Shown in pieces: positions 36,029-45,392 of a stretch of 64,000 nt of DNA. The position numbers and the translations under genes are program-made. The stretch is from Ferruginibacter sp. (GTDB lineage: Bacteria; Bacteroidota; Bacteroidia; Chitinophagales; Chitinophagaceae): assembly GCA_019638575.1 (NCBI GenBank), contig JAHBTN010000006.1:111319-175318 (forward strand). The letters run 5' to 3'. The notes under the pieces are model-generated. The model saw nothing but the letters and a program-made list of their open reading frames with translations, was not told where the DNA came from and did not search any database. Each line of letters opens with the position of its first letter. Within the stretch, counting starts at the first letter, position 1.

Positions 36029-37564
36029 TTACTGGTTGTCTAAAGTAATTGGATATTCATATATGCCATCGTATCCCGGGTAAAATCCACTGATGGTGAT
36101 ATTTTTATTAGTACCGATGGTTGATTTCATTTCATCAACAGATTTAACAGACGAGTCATTTATTTTTAAAATTATAAAACCATCTTTCATACGTGTTTGG
36201 TCGTTTAAAGCACCGCTATTGATTTTTTTAACTATAACCCCGCCCGGTACGCCATACTCTTTTGCTTTTTTAGCATCAAGTGTTGCAAAATCGGCGCCCA
36301 GCATATCAATCATGGCATCAGCTTTTACAATATCGTAATTACCTGCACTGTTTCTGAGCGTAACGGTTACTGTATTTTCTTTGTTATTTCTTAAATAAGA
36401 TACCTGTATTTTATCGCCTGGTTTTTGCCTGCTGATGAAGCCCTGCATTTCGGCGCCATTGGTAATGGCATTGTTATTTATTTTGGTTAAGATATCACCC
36501 TTGCGAATACCGGCTGCATAAGCGGCGCCATCGGTTGGTACATCCGATACATAAATACCTTCGGTACCTGCTGGTATGCCCGCACGTTTTTTATCATCTT
36601 CATTTAAATCGCTGGCATTTAAAAAACGTACGCCTAAATAACCCCTTTGTACTGTTCCAAATTTAATAAGGTCATCAATTACTTTTTTAACAATGTTAAC
36701 AGGTATGGCATACGAATAGCCTGAATAATATCCGGTAGGTGATGCGATGGCCGAATTGATACCAATCAGTTTGCCATCGGTATTTATTAAAGCGCCGCCA
36801 CTGTTGCCCATGTTAACGGCAGCATCGGTTTGTATAAACGATTCAACACCGCCGCTTTGGTCGCCGTTTTTATCTTTATTCAATCCTAACGATCTTGCTT
36901 TGGCGCTAACAATACCCGCTGTAACGGTTGTTTCTAAATTTAAAGGATAACCAATAGCCAAAACCCACTGGCCAATTTTTACATCATCAGAATTTCCGTA
37001 TAATAAAAATGGTAGCGCCTTTGCATCAATTTTTATAACTGCTAAATCATATGATGGATCGGTGCCAATTACCTTTGCCTTATAAGTTTTTTTATTGTTG
37101 AGTGTTACATCTATGTCATCGGCATTTTCTACCACGTGGTTGTTGGTAACAATATAACCATCATCGCTAATGATAACACCCGAACCGCTTGCTCTTTGCT
37201 CTGGAATATAATTGCGGCCACGACCTCCAAAAAGCTGGCTAAGCATATCATCATCAAACAAATCGCTGAATGGATTATTAGGATACTTCTTTGGTAAATT
37301 ATTATTTACTTGTTTGGCATTTGTTTTTGTTTTGATATGCACAACTGCAGGTGTGGCCGATTCGGCAGGAATAGTAAAATCAATAGCATTGGGTGCGGTT
37401 TTACCATCACCAAAACCGGTATATGTATAATTGGAAGGCATAACACCCGGTTGCTGCCCTGCATAAGTATTACTTTCTTTCATATATTTTCCATAACCCC
37501 ACATTACAGCAAAAGCAGTAACAGCGCTTATAACTACCGTAAAAAAAATCTGTTTCAATTTCAT
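36029..37564 (-). CDS. degP: DegP/HtrA-type periplasmic serine protease (Do family)
   Basis: 511 residues. N-terminal membrane anchor or signal (IFFTVVISAVTAFAVMWGYG), then a trypsin-like domain with triad His143 (VTNNHVVENADD), Asp173 (SYDLAVIKID) and Ser255 (NMGNSGGALI). Two PDZ domains follow (GYLGVRFLNASDLNEDD...GAAYAAGIRKGDILTKINNN at about 310-390 and ADFATLDAKKAKEYGVPGGVIVKKINSG from about 430). It degrades or refolds damaged envelope proteins. No regulatory site was recognised in the 220 bp upstream. Confidence 0.95.
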   Translation of the reverse strand: MKLKQIFFTVVISAVTAFAVMWGYGKYMKESNTYAGQQPGVMPSNYTYTGFGDGKTAPNAIDFTIPAESATPAVVHIKTKTNAKQVNNNLPKKYPNNPFSDLFDDDMLSQLFGGRGRNYIPEQRASGSGVIISDDGYIVTNNHVVENADDIDVTLNNKKTYKAKVIGTDPSYDLAVIKIDAKALPFLLYGNSDDVKIGQWVLAIGYPLNLETTVTAGIVSAKARSLGLNKDKNGDQSGGVESFIQTDAAVNMGNSGGALINTDGKLIGINSAIASPTGYYSGYSYAIPVNIVKKVIDDLIKFGTVQRGYLGVRFLNASDLNEDDKKRAGIPAGTEGIYVSDVPTDGAAYAAGIRKGDILTKINNNAITNGAEMQGFISRQKPGDKIQVSYLRNNKENTVTVTLRNSAGNYDIVKADAMIDMLGADFATLDAKKAKEYGVPGGVIVKKINSGALNDQTRMKDGFIILKINDSSVKSVDEMKSTIGTNKNITISGFYPGYDGIYEYPITLDNQ

Positions 37565-37785
37565 TTTTCTATTATTTTTTTAGTTCAATAATTACAATTT
37601 TAATAAAGACATATTTGTACATCAACTCCTGTGCCTTTGTGTACAAAATAACGAAGCAATGACAAAATGTTATTTACCAACTGCCATGTTTAACAATATA
37701 TTAGGAAGGGTTTCGTAGATGATTGATTGGTTAAAATAAATTCTATCATCTCCCTTATATCCGGCGCTGTTGTTTTTTATTAAAG

Positions 37786-38802
37786 TTATAGCGTTAATAA
37801 AAATTGCATACTATCTGCACCATCTGCATAATCCATCAGTGATGGTGTTTGTGATTTACCAAACGATGTTTCGCCGGCGCCGCAAACACATTGTATGTCT
37901 TCATTATTTTGTAAACCTTCTTTTATTTTTTTTGCCGATGGATAAAAACTGTAATGCAGTACAGCAATAGCAGAAAAAACAGAATCACTTTCCATTAACA
38001 AGATGCTGCCGTTGGTCATGTAAAAAACATTATTCAACAAGGCAAGCGAAAGCTGGTAATCGTAATTGTTTTTGTATTTGTGATGATCGGCAAAGTAAGC
38101 ATACTTCTCAAATGATTTTAGTAATGGTACAAAATCATACCCTTCAGGAACAAATATTTTTGTTACGTTTCTGCATCCTAATCCAAAATACAGGTGTACA
38201 TCATCAGCCAGTTTCGATAATTCTTCTTCTGTTTCGTTGCCGGTTAAAATGGCAACCGAACTCCTGTTGCGCCGGATAATATTAGGATACTTTGAAAAAT
38301 AATAGTCAAAATACCGGGCCGAGTTATTACTGCCCGTTGCAATGTATGCATCGCAACCTTTTAAAGTATCGGCAAACTGTATATGTTGTTTTAACGCAGG
38401 CTCCCATTCAGTTATTTTATTTACCAGGTGTTTTAATAATACATCATCTTTTGATGAAAGTTTTATAGTTTGTTTATGCCCGCTTATGAACACACATAAA
38501 AAATCATGAAAGCCTACCATTGGTATATTGCCGGCCATAACAATACCAATATTTTTTCCGCCTACATTATCATCAAGGTGGTAATGCATAGCCCATTCGT
38601 GAAGTTTTGATTCCTGTAAAAATTGTGTACAGATATTTTCAACTGCTAAATCTATAAATTCAGGCGTAAACCAACCATTTTGTGCTGCAGCTTTTTGTTT
38701 TATAAGTTGCCATTCATCTTCAGCCGTTGATAAATATTTTTGTAAGCGTTGTAATATGTCAATTCGATTTTGTAAATTCATGCTGTTATTATTAAATTGC
38801 AT
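37786..38802 (-). CDS. LuxC-like acyl-CoA reductase
   Basis: 338 residues of the acyl-CoA reductase (LuxC) family, an aldehyde-dehydrogenase relative: GKNIGIVMAGNIPMVGFHDFLCVFISGHKQTIKLSSKDDVLL, YIATGSNNSARYFDYYFSKYPNIIRRNRSSVAILTGNETEEEL, then DVHLYFGLGCRNVTKIFVPEGYDF, which has the conserved Cys (GLGCRNV). ATG codon 8 (38781) is another possible start. It would reduce an acyl-CoA or acyl-ACP to the aldehyde. It is divergent, with a 42-bp gap, from a ferredoxin gene. Product pathway unknown. Confidence 0.85.
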   Translation of the reverse strand: MQFNNNSMNLQNRIDILQRLQKYLSTAEDEWQLIKQKAAAQNGWFTPEFIDLAVENICTQFLQESKLHEWAMHYHLDDNVGGKNIGIVMAGNIPMVGFHDFLCVFISGHKQTIKLSSKDDVLLKHLVNKITEWEPALKQHIQFADTLKGCDAYIATGSNNSARYFDYYFSKYPNIIRRNRSSVAILTGNETEEELSKLADDVHLYFGLGCRNVTKIFVPEGYDFVPLLKSFEKYAYFADHHKYKNNYDYQLSLALLNNVFYMTNGSILLMESDSVFSAIAVLHYSFYPSAKKIKEGLQNNEDIQCVCGAGETSFGKSQTPSLMDYADGADSMQFLLTL

Positions 38803-38844
38803 TAGCTTCTGTTTTTGGAAGCATTAAAAACAAAATTACGAAGG

Positions 38845-39192
38845 ATGGCTATAAAGATTACAGACGAATGTATAAACTGCGGTGCCTGCGAACCCGAATG
38901 TCCTAATAACGCTATTTACGAAGGCGGTGTAGAATGGGCAATGGCAGATGGAACTACGGTAAAAGGTATGTTTACCTTGATGGATGGAACACAGGTAGAT
39001 GCCGATGCACGGCAGGCACCCATCAGTACCGACATCTATTACATTACACCTAATAAGTGTACAGAGTGCCAGGGCTTTCATGAAGAACCGCAATGTGCTG
39101 CAGTTTGCCCGGTTGATTGTTGTGTACCCGATGAAATGTATGTAGAAACAGTAGAACAGTTATTGGCTAAAAAAGACAGCATGCACATATAA
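38845..39192 (+). CDS. 4Fe-4S dicluster ferredoxin
   Basis: 115 residues from ATG 38845, preceded by GAAGG and starting [28 protein letters not shown], the canonical CxxCxxCxxxCP cluster. A second set, [22 protein letters not shown], contains the expected insertion, as in the Fdx family with two [4Fe-4S] clusters. The frame from 38815 adds an unlikely basic extension. Low-potential electron carrier in the cytoplasm. Confidence 0.93.
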   Translation: MAIKITDECINCGACEPECPNNAIYEGGVEWAMADGTTVKGMFTLMDGTQVDADARQAPISTDIYYITPNKCTECQGFHEEPQCAAVCPVDCCVPDEMYVETVEQLLAKKDSMHI

Positions 39193-39353
39193 TTTGTGTA
39201 CAGATGCAGTGTATTGTTTCATCATGCTGCAATAAAAATTTTTAAGGCTTAAAAGGCCTATAACAGGCAGGTGATATTTCCTGCAACATGGCGAGGGTAT
39301 TCGTTAGAATACTTTCGCCTTTTTTCTTTGCGTTAATTATGTTAAATTGTTGC

Positions 39354-39830
39354 ATGAACAGGATTTTATTTTTTTTCTTTCTTGTATTGTTGAGTACATC
39401 ATGCAATAACAAAGAACCCAAAAAGGCCAAAACAGATGCTTTTGATAAGCTTGATATGATGAATGCCGACAGGGAATTTTCCAGGATGTGCGAAGAAAAA
39501 GGCATGAAGGCTGCGTTTATAGAATATATCGACAGCAATGGAGTATTACTGCGGCCCGACCACCTGCCCATTGCCGGTGCCGAAGCTATCGACTTTTTAA
39601 TACAACAAAACGATACCGGTTATACATTAAGCTGGGAACCCCGTAATGGCTCGGTGGCAAGGTCGGGCGACCTTGGCTATACCTATGGCATTTACGCTTT
39701 AAAACCAACCCAAAAAGATACTGTCATCTACGGCACTTATGTAAGTATCTGGAAAAAAGAAAAAAACGGAAAATGGAAATTTGTTTTAGATACCGGTAAC
39801 GAAGGGATTGGCTCAGTTGAAAATGAATGA
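39354..39830 (+). CDS. Lipoprotein with NTF2-like (DUF4440-type) domain
   Basis: 158 residues from ATG 39354, which gives a clean lipoprotein signal (MNRILFFFFLVLLSTSCNNK, lipobox STSC); the upstream ATG at 39288 would place a second hydrophobic stretch in front. The mature part (ADREFSRMCEEKGMKAAFIEYIDSNGVLLRPDHLPIAGAEAIDFL...YTYGIYALKP...YGTYVSIWKKEKNGKWKFVLDTGNEG) has the cone-shaped NTF2/SnoaL pattern of DUF4440 proteins. Function unknown, cell envelope. Confidence 0.82.
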   Translation: MNRILFFFFLVLLSTSCNNKEPKKAKTDAFDKLDMMNADREFSRMCEEKGMKAAFIEYIDSNGVLLRPDHLPIAGAEAIDFLIQQNDTGYTLSWEPRNGSVARSGDLGYTYGIYALKPTQKDTVIYGTYVSIWKKEKNGKWKFVLDTGNEGIGSVENE

Positions 39831-40000
39831 AAACAATTTTACATTCCTGTATATTTTTTATGTCGCCATAATTTTTTAAAGTTTGGTTCACCATACAGGT
39901 TGCAAAAATGTTAAATCATATCAAATTAAAGTTTTGTTTAAAAAATCCTGTTCACCCTTAATGATATTTTGTTTCTTTGTAAAATAACTTACTCAACCGA

Positions 40001-40987
40001 ATGAAGAAAAAAATTGCATTGATAACCGGCGGCTATTCCGGCGAATCAGTCATATCTTATCTTAGCGCTTCTACCATTGAAAAAAACCTCGACCCCGAAA
40101 AATGGGATAATTATAAGATCGATATCAACCCTGCCGGTTGGAATTACCTGTCGCCCGATGGCAATAAATTCCCGGTTGATAAAAATGATTTCAGCATTAC
40201 GGTTGATGGTAAAAAAATAAATTTTGATGCTGTATTGGTAAGTTTACATGGCACACCCGGCGAAGATGGAAAACTGCAGGGATATTTTGATACACTTGGT
40301 TTGCCTTATTCTTCCTGCGATACAGCTACATCGGCTTTAACTTTTAACAAGCGTTACACGGTGGCTGTTGCGGCTTTTGCCGGAATAAATGTTGCTAAGT
40401 CGGTACATCTTTTTAAAGATAATCCCTTAACACCGGCACAGGTATTACAGGCATTAAAACTGCCGGTTTTTGTAAAACCAAATAATGGCGGCAGCAGTAT
40501 TGGTATGAGTAAGGTAAAAAAAGCCGAAGACCTGCAGGCTGCATTGGATAAGGCTTTTAAAGAAGACGACCAGGTGCTGGTGGAAGAGTTTATTAAAGGC
40601 AGGGAACTTACTATTGGTGTTTTTAAACATAAAGGTAAAGTGATAACATTGCCCATAACCGAAATCATTGCCAAGAACGAGTTTTTTGATTATGAAGCCA
40701 AGTATGAAGGAGCCAGCGATGAAATTACACCTGCGCAGGTAGATGAAACTGTTGCACAAAAGATAAGGGATGTGGCAGGTAAAGCTTATTCGATATTTAA
40801 TTGCAAAGGCATAGTAAGGATAGATTTTATTTATGATACGGATACCGATACTCCTTTTATGCTGGAGATAAACACAGTGCCCGGGCAAAGTGCTGCCAGC
40901 CTGGTACCGCAACAGGTGCAGGCAATGGGTTGGTCGTTACAACAATTTTATACAGCTTTAATAGAAGAATGTTTTTATAAAAAATAA
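40001..40987 (+). CDS. ddl: D-alanine--D-alanine ligase
   Basis: 328 residues. The N-terminal KKKIALITGGYSGESVISYLSA, VSLHGTPGEDGKLQGYFDTLGLPYSSCDTATSALTFNK, KPNNGGSSIGMSKV, VEEFIKGRELTIGV and the C-terminal metal site GIVRIDFIYDTDTDTPFMLEINTVPGQSAASLVPQQ are all Ddl signatures of the ATP-grasp superfamily. It forms the D-Ala-D-Ala dipeptide for peptidoglycan. It is followed by a PASTA protein, a usual Bacteroidota arrangement. Confidence 0.96.
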   Translation: MKKKIALITGGYSGESVISYLSASTIEKNLDPEKWDNYKIDINPAGWNYLSPDGNKFPVDKNDFSITVDGKKINFDAVLVSLHGTPGEDGKLQGYFDTLGLPYSSCDTATSALTFNKRYTVAVAAFAGINVAKSVHLFKDNPLTPAQVLQALKLPVFVKPNNGGSSIGMSKVKKAEDLQAALDKAFKEDDQVLVEEFIKGRELTIGVFKHKGKVITLPITEIIAKNEFFDYEAKYEGASDEITPAQVDETVAQKIRDVAGKAYSIFNCKGIVRIDFIYDTDTDTPFMLEINTVPGQSAASLVPQQVQAMGWSLQQFYTALIEECFYKK

Positions 40988-41018
40988 GGTTGAATAATTT
41001 ATCAATAAAATCAACAGC

Positions 41019-41834
41019 GTGTTTAAATTTATAACAAACAAACCATTTTGGGTAAACCTGTTAGCAGCTATCATATTGGCTGTGTTGTTCGTTTTCCTGG
41101 TGTTAAAAACATTAAGTTGGATAACCAAACATGGCGAATATTTAAAAGTACCTGCCATTACAGGAATGAAAACCGATGAAGCTATTGCATTACTGAAAAA
41201 ACAGGGATTTGATGTGTACATACAGGATTCTGTTTTTACCGATACAGCCAAAAGAGGTGTCGTATTAAAACAACTGCCCGACCCCAATGCTACAGTTAAA
41301 ATTAACCGTACGGTTTTTATAACCGTTAACCGTTATACGCCACCATTGGTAAGCATGCCAAAGCTGGAAGGGCAAAATCTTTCATTTGCACTAACCATGT
41401 TAGAACGTAACCATTTAAAACTGGGCGATACTATTTATAAACCCGATTTTATGATGGGCTCGGTACTGGAGCAGCAATATAACGGTGTACGGATACCCGA
41501 AAAAACCAAGATACAATGGGGCAGCCACATTACGTTGATTATTGGCGCAGGCTTGCAGGATAAGCAGATGCTGGTGCCGTCGTTAATAGGATTAACCTAT
41601 ACCGAAGCAAAAGCCATGCTTGAATCAAGCGGTATTGGCCTTGGCGCTGTTGTGCCCGATGGGCCGATAACAGATACTGCCGCTGCTTATGTAATTCAGC
41701 AAAGGCCCGATCGCTTTGATGAAAACCAGGCGCCCATTTATATACAATCGGGCCAGTTAATGGATATTTGGATTTCGCAGGTGATGAAAGTTGCAAAAGA
41801 TTCTACTTCAACCAAAAAAAATGAGTTACCATGA
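41019..41834 (+). CDS. PASTA-domain membrane protein
   Basis: 271 residues from a GTG start at 41019. One membrane helix (about residues 11-30: WVNLLAAIILAVLFVFLVL) is followed by three PASTA repeats of about 65-70 residues, each opening with a V-P motif (LKVPAITGMKTDEAIALLKKQGF; VSMPKLEGQNLSFALTMLERNH; LVPSLIGLTYTEAKAMLESSG). PASTA domains bind peptidoglycan or beta-lactams. No kinase domain is present. It lies between ddl and a rhodanese gene, which it overlaps by 4 bp. Confidence 0.92.
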   Translation: MFKFITNKPFWVNLLAAIILAVLFVFLVLKTLSWITKHGEYLKVPAITGMKTDEAIALLKKQGFDVYIQDSVFTDTAKRGVVLKQLPDPNATVKINRTVFITVNRYTPPLVSMPKLEGQNLSFALTMLERNHLKLGDTIYKPDFMMGSVLEQQYNGVRIPEKTKIQWGSHITLIIGAGLQDKQMLVPSLIGLTYTEAKAMLESSGIGLGAVVPDGPITDTAAAYVIQQRPDRFDENQAPIYIQSGQLMDIWISQVMKVAKDSTSTKKNELP

Positions 41835-42139
41835 CAAATATCAATGCAGAAGAAATAAAAGCACGATTGGATGCAGGTGAAAAAATAAATCTTATTGATG
41901 TAAGAGAACCCGATGAACATGCTGAATATAGTATTGGTGGTATTTTATTGCCCCTGGGTAATATACTTTCTATGCAGGTAGATGATATAGAAGATTTAAA
42001 AACCGAAGAAGTAATTTGTTACTGCCGCAGCGGTAACAGGAGCATGCAGGCCGCCATGATGCTGGAAACATTTGGTTTTGCCAATGTAAAAAACCTGGCC
42101 GGCGGGATGAATGGCTGGAGAGAAAAATTCCCCGGCTGA
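41831..42139 (+). CDS. Single-domain rhodanese
   Basis: 102 residues. LIDVREPDEHAEYSIGGILLPLGNI and the active-site loop YCRSGNRSMQA with catalytic Cys are complete; LAGGMNGWREKFPG closes the domain. The ATGA overlap with the PASTA gene points to translational coupling. Predicted cytoplasmic sulfur transferase, partner unknown. Confidence 0.94.
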   Translation: MTNINAEEIKARLDAGEKINLIDVREPDEHAEYSIGGILLPLGNILSMQVDDIEDLKTEEVICYCRSGNRSMQAAMMLETFGFANVKNLAGGMNGWREKFPG

Positions 42140-42143
42140 AAAA

Positions 42144-44309
42144 TTAAAATTTCAAACTCACACCAAACATAAAATTAAATCCTGCCATAGGAAAATAGAA
42201 ATTTTCTGTTGTTAAAGCTCCGCCATAAATATAACTGAAACTATATCCGTTGGGTTCGTACTTCTTATTAAAAACATTGTTCAGTTGCAATACCAGGTTT
42301 GTTTCTTTAAAAATCTTGTGTGTTATCTTATAGCTCAGTCTTACATCCTGCAGGTAATAAGGGTTTAAGCTTCTTGATTTTTGAGAACTGTTATCAAGGT
42401 ATTGCCTGCCCACATATTTACTTATCAAACTTATTTCGGCATTTTTTACAGCAACAATATCTACACTACCACCTGCAATTACCGAAGGCGAAAATGAAAT
42501 GTTTGTTTTACGGTAGAAATTTACCTGCTGCCCACCATTATCATAATCATCAATATACTCGGTAAAATCTTTAATCTTGTTCTCACTAAAACTGATATTG
42601 GTATTTATATTTAACCACGATGCAATTTTTACTTTACCCTGCAGTTCAATACCGGTGCGGTAACTGTTGCTGATGTTTGTTCGGGTATATGCGCCCACAT
42701 CATTTATTTTACCGGTAAGTACAAGTTGGTTTTTGTAAAGCATATAATACAAGTTGGCACCCAAAAAATATTTGTTGCCTTTTTTTTCTACTCCAATTTC
42801 AAAATCATGCAGGCGCTCGGGTTCCGGTAATTGGGAATTGCCTGCTTCAAAGTCATCACGGTTAGGCTCTTTGCCGGCTAAGGCATAAGAAGCATACAGC
42901 AACCAGCTTTTATGGCTATATGTAATTCCCATCTTGGGATTCATAAATGTATATTTTTTTGAAACCTGCAATTGCGGATTTTTTCTAAAACCATGAATAC
43001 TGTAATTTATATTTCTCAGTTGCACATCAACAAAACTTTGCCAGTGGCTATTCCATTGCTGTATCCATTTATTATATACCGAAAAATCATTTTTATATGC
43101 AGTATTATCGTACCAGCGGTAATTGCCTGGTACGGCAGCTTGTATGGCAGCCCATTTTATTTCACCAAAATGTTTTCCATCATAAGCATTATAGCCGCCA
43201 CCAACAATTATTTGTGTTTGGTGTTTTTTGTATTGAAGCGAAAATATGCTGCCATAAAAATCATTATCAAGCCATAACCTTCTTACCAAATCGGTTCTTT
43301 TAACAGTGCTGGTGCCGTTAAAATAATCAGGCAAGTTATAAGCCGAAAATTTTTCATCGGCTTTGTATTGTTCGTAATAACCTTTGCCTGTAGTTAAAAA
43401 AACGGCGGCATTGGCGGTAAAGTAATTGTTGAACTTATGGTTAAAAAAAAGCTGGTAATGTGTTTGTGTATAATTATCAGTTTCGTTTTTATAAGGCTCG
43501 CCGGGCTTTTCGGTTCCGCTGCTGTTATATGTTCTGTCTGTTTCCAGTAAATATTCAGGCACCCCGTTCCATGCCTGGTAAGTTTTTTCTTTGCCCGAAA
43601 AAATATTCAGGCGAAGTGAATTTTTACAGGTAATATAAGCAGTGCTCAGGTAAAACGATTGCAGGTTTGATGAGGCCCTGTCGATATAGCCATTGCTCCT
43701 GATACTGCTAAGCCTGCCATCAATTGTAAAATGTTTGCCAATAATACCACTGCCAAACTGTAAATTGTTTTTCCAGGTATTAAACGATCCTGCACTGTTA
43801 TTGGTAGCTACATAAAAATCTTTATTGATTTCATTGGTAGATATGTTGATGCTGGCGCCAAATGCACCGGCCCCGTTTGATGAAGTACCTGCGCCTCTTT
43901 GTATTTGAATGCTGTTGGCCGATGATAAAAAATCGGGTAGGTCAACAAAAAAAGTACCCTGGCTCTCGGCATCATTGTAGGGTATGCCATTAAGCGTAAC
44001 ATTTATGCGGCTTGCATCGGTACCACGTATACGAATGCCGGTATACCCTATGCCATTGCCGGCATCGGAATTAACCACCACAGATGGAGTTTGGTTTAAC
44101 AGGAACGGTATATCCTGCCCCAGGTTATTTTTTTCAATATCTTTTTTTGCCAGGTTGGTTTTGGCAAAGGGGGCTTTGTCGCCGGCACGTATGGCCTGCA
44201 CTTCTACCGGTTGCAGAAGAGTAGTATCATTAAATTTTTTTTCGGTTTGTGCAAAAGCTGTTACGCTGCAGCAATAGTATAGCACTATTACAAATAATCT
44301 TTTCATCAT
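42144..44309 (-). CDS. TonB-dependent outer membrane receptor under a TPP riboswitch
   Basis: 721 residues from ATG 44309 (or 44306), starting MMKRLFVIVLYYCCSVTAFAQ; the longer frame to 44459 reads through the riboswitch and is not coding. The plug (VEVQAIRAGDKAPFAKTNLAKKDIEK, PFLLNQTPSVVVNSDAGNGIGYTGIRIRGTDASRINVTLNGIPYNDAESQGTFFVDLPDF, SIQIQRGAGTSSNGAGAFGASINI) and the barrel ending FNFMFGVSLKF are standard. The riboswitch suggests uptake of thiamin or a thiamin precursor, as proposed for thiamin-regulated receptors of Bacteroidota. It is convergent with the rhodanese gene. Confidence 0.93.
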   Translation of the reverse strand: MMKRLFVIVLYYCCSVTAFAQTEKKFNDTTLLQPVEVQAIRAGDKAPFAKTNLAKKDIEKNNLGQDIPFLLNQTPSVVVNSDAGNGIGYTGIRIRGTDASRINVTLNGIPYNDAESQGTFFVDLPDFLSSANSIQIQRGAGTSSNGAGAFGASINISTNEINKDFYVATNNSAGSFNTWKNNLQFGSGIIGKHFTIDGRLSSIRSNGYIDRASSNLQSFYLSTAYITCKNSLRLNIFSGKEKTYQAWNGVPEYLLETDRTYNSSGTEKPGEPYKNETDNYTQTHYQLFFNHKFNNYFTANAAVFLTTGKGYYEQYKADEKFSAYNLPDYFNGTSTVKRTDLVRRLWLDNDFYGSIFSLQYKKHQTQIIVGGGYNAYDGKHFGEIKWAAIQAAVPGNYRWYDNTAYKNDFSVYNKWIQQWNSHWQSFVDVQLRNINYSIHGFRKNPQLQVSKKYTFMNPKMGITYSHKSWLLYASYALAGKEPNRDDFEAGNSQLPEPERLHDFEIGVEKKGNKYFLGANLYYMLYKNQLVLTGKINDVGAYTRTNISNSYRTGIELQGKVKIASWLNINTNISFSENKIKDFTEYIDDYDNGGQQVNFYRKTNISFSPSVIAGGSVDIVAVKNAEISLISKYVGRQYLDNSSQKSRSLNPYYLQDVRLSYKITHKIFKETNLVLQLNNVFNKKYEPNGYSFSYIYGGALTTENFYFPMAGFNFMFGVSLKF

Positions 44310-44375
44310 TACAATTAAACTGAAAATCCGGGGTGGGAGCAGCGTTAATAACCTAAAATAAAAATCAGGTGGTAT

Positions 44376-44456
44376 TTCTCCCTTCGCAGGCATTATCCTG
44401 TGCAGGTTATCGGGTATTATCTCAGCTTGCCTTTTGGCATAAGCACCCCGGAAATT
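44376..44456 (-). promoter_or_regulatory. TPP riboswitch (THI element)
   Basis: On the minus strand the order GGGGTGC, GCTGAGATAATACCCG, AACCTG, CAGGATAATGCCTGCGAAGGGA is present. These are the P1 start, the conserved CUGAGA pyrimidine-binding segment, and the CUGGAUAAUnCCnGCGnAGGGA diphosphate-binding side of the TPP aptamer. It ends about 65 bp before the receptor ATG. It should lower receptor expression when thiamin pyrophosphate is plentiful. Confidence 0.93.
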
Positions 44457-44482
44457 CAAACGGTTATAAGAACTTTAAAATG

Positions 44483-44490
44483 CAAATGTA
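44483..44490 (-). promoter_or_regulatory. -7 promoter element before the TPP riboswitch (TACATTTG)
   Basis: Matches TAnnTTTG on the minus strand and lies 27 bp upstream of the aptamer. This fits a transcript beginning just before the riboswitch. Confidence 0.6.
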
Positions 44491-44652
44491 ATGGAGTTTT
44501 TAATATTTTTTTAAAACGGTGTAACAAAATCATGGGTTATGCGTAAAATACAATGTATAGCCACGAAATTATCTGACCAAAGCACCTGTGTAAAAATGCA
44601 CCGGCTGCTTTGGAGATGATGTTTCGTCTTTTTAACCATAAAAAATAATAAG

Positions 44653-45369
44653 ATGAAAAAACTATTTCTTTCAATTGCATGTATGTTGTCATTAGCCGTT
44701 TTTGCACAGGATGCTAAAGTTTTTAATGATGCCAATGCAGTAAAACGAAACCTTAATGGCAGTTTTACTGCTATCAGCGTTTCAAGTGGTATCGACCTAT
44801 ATTTAACACAGGGTAATGAAGAATCATTAGCTGTTAGCGCCAACGAGCAGCAATACCTCAACAGGATGATAACCGAAGTTGTAGATGGTACATTAAAAAT
44901 TTATTTTAACAGCAAAGGTTTTACCTGGAAACATGGCAACAGGCGGTTAAGGGCTTATGTATCTTGTAAAACAATTGAAAAATTAAATGCTTCTGCTGGT
45001 TCTGATGTGCATGTTAGCGGAAACATCAATACATCAAAGCTGGATGTGGAAGTAAGCAGTGGCGCCGGTTTTACGGGAGCTATTACAGCTTCTGAAATGA
45101 ATGCTACCATAAGCAGCGGTGCTGCAATGAAAGTAACGGGCAGCGCTGCAAAGCTTACCGTAGATGTAAGCAGTGGCGCCGATTTTAAAGGATTTGATTT
45201 TGCAGTTGACTATTGCAATGCCAAAGCAAGCAGCGGCGCTGGCGTGCATATAACCATTAATAAAGAACTAAGCGCCAAAGCAAGCAGTGGCGGCGATATA
45301 CTGTATAAAGGAACCGGCCTTATAAGGGATATTAAAACAAGTGGCGGTGGCTCGGTTAAAAAAGTTTAA
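44653..45369 (+). CDS. Secreted DUF2807 (GIN-domain) protein, copy 1
   Basis: 238 residues, signal peptide ending VFAQ. The DUF2807 single-stranded beta-helix begins at FTAISVSSGIDLYLTQGNEESLAVSANE, with recurrent SSGA/ASSGG turns (EVSSGAGF, TISSGAAM, DVSSGADF, KASSGAG, KASSGGD) spaced about one helical turn apart. Function unknown; such proteins are envelope-associated. A diverged tandem copy follows 23 bp downstream. Confidence 0.92.
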   Translation: MKKLFLSIACMLSLAVFAQDAKVFNDANAVKRNLNGSFTAISVSSGIDLYLTQGNEESLAVSANEQQYLNRMITEVVDGTLKIYFNSKGFTWKHGNRRLRAYVSCKTIEKLNASAGSDVHVSGNINTSKLDVEVSSGAGFTGAITASEMNATISSGAAMKVTGSAAKLTVDVSSGADFKGFDFAVDYCNAKASSGAGVHITINKELSAKASSGGDILYKGTGLIRDIKTSGGGSVKKV

Positions 45370-45392
45370 CTTTCTTACAAAAGCATATAAAA

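Noticed and set aside
44310-44459. N-terminal extension of the TonB receptor frame
   Set aside because: This DNA is the TPP riboswitch, and a proper signal peptide starts at 44309.
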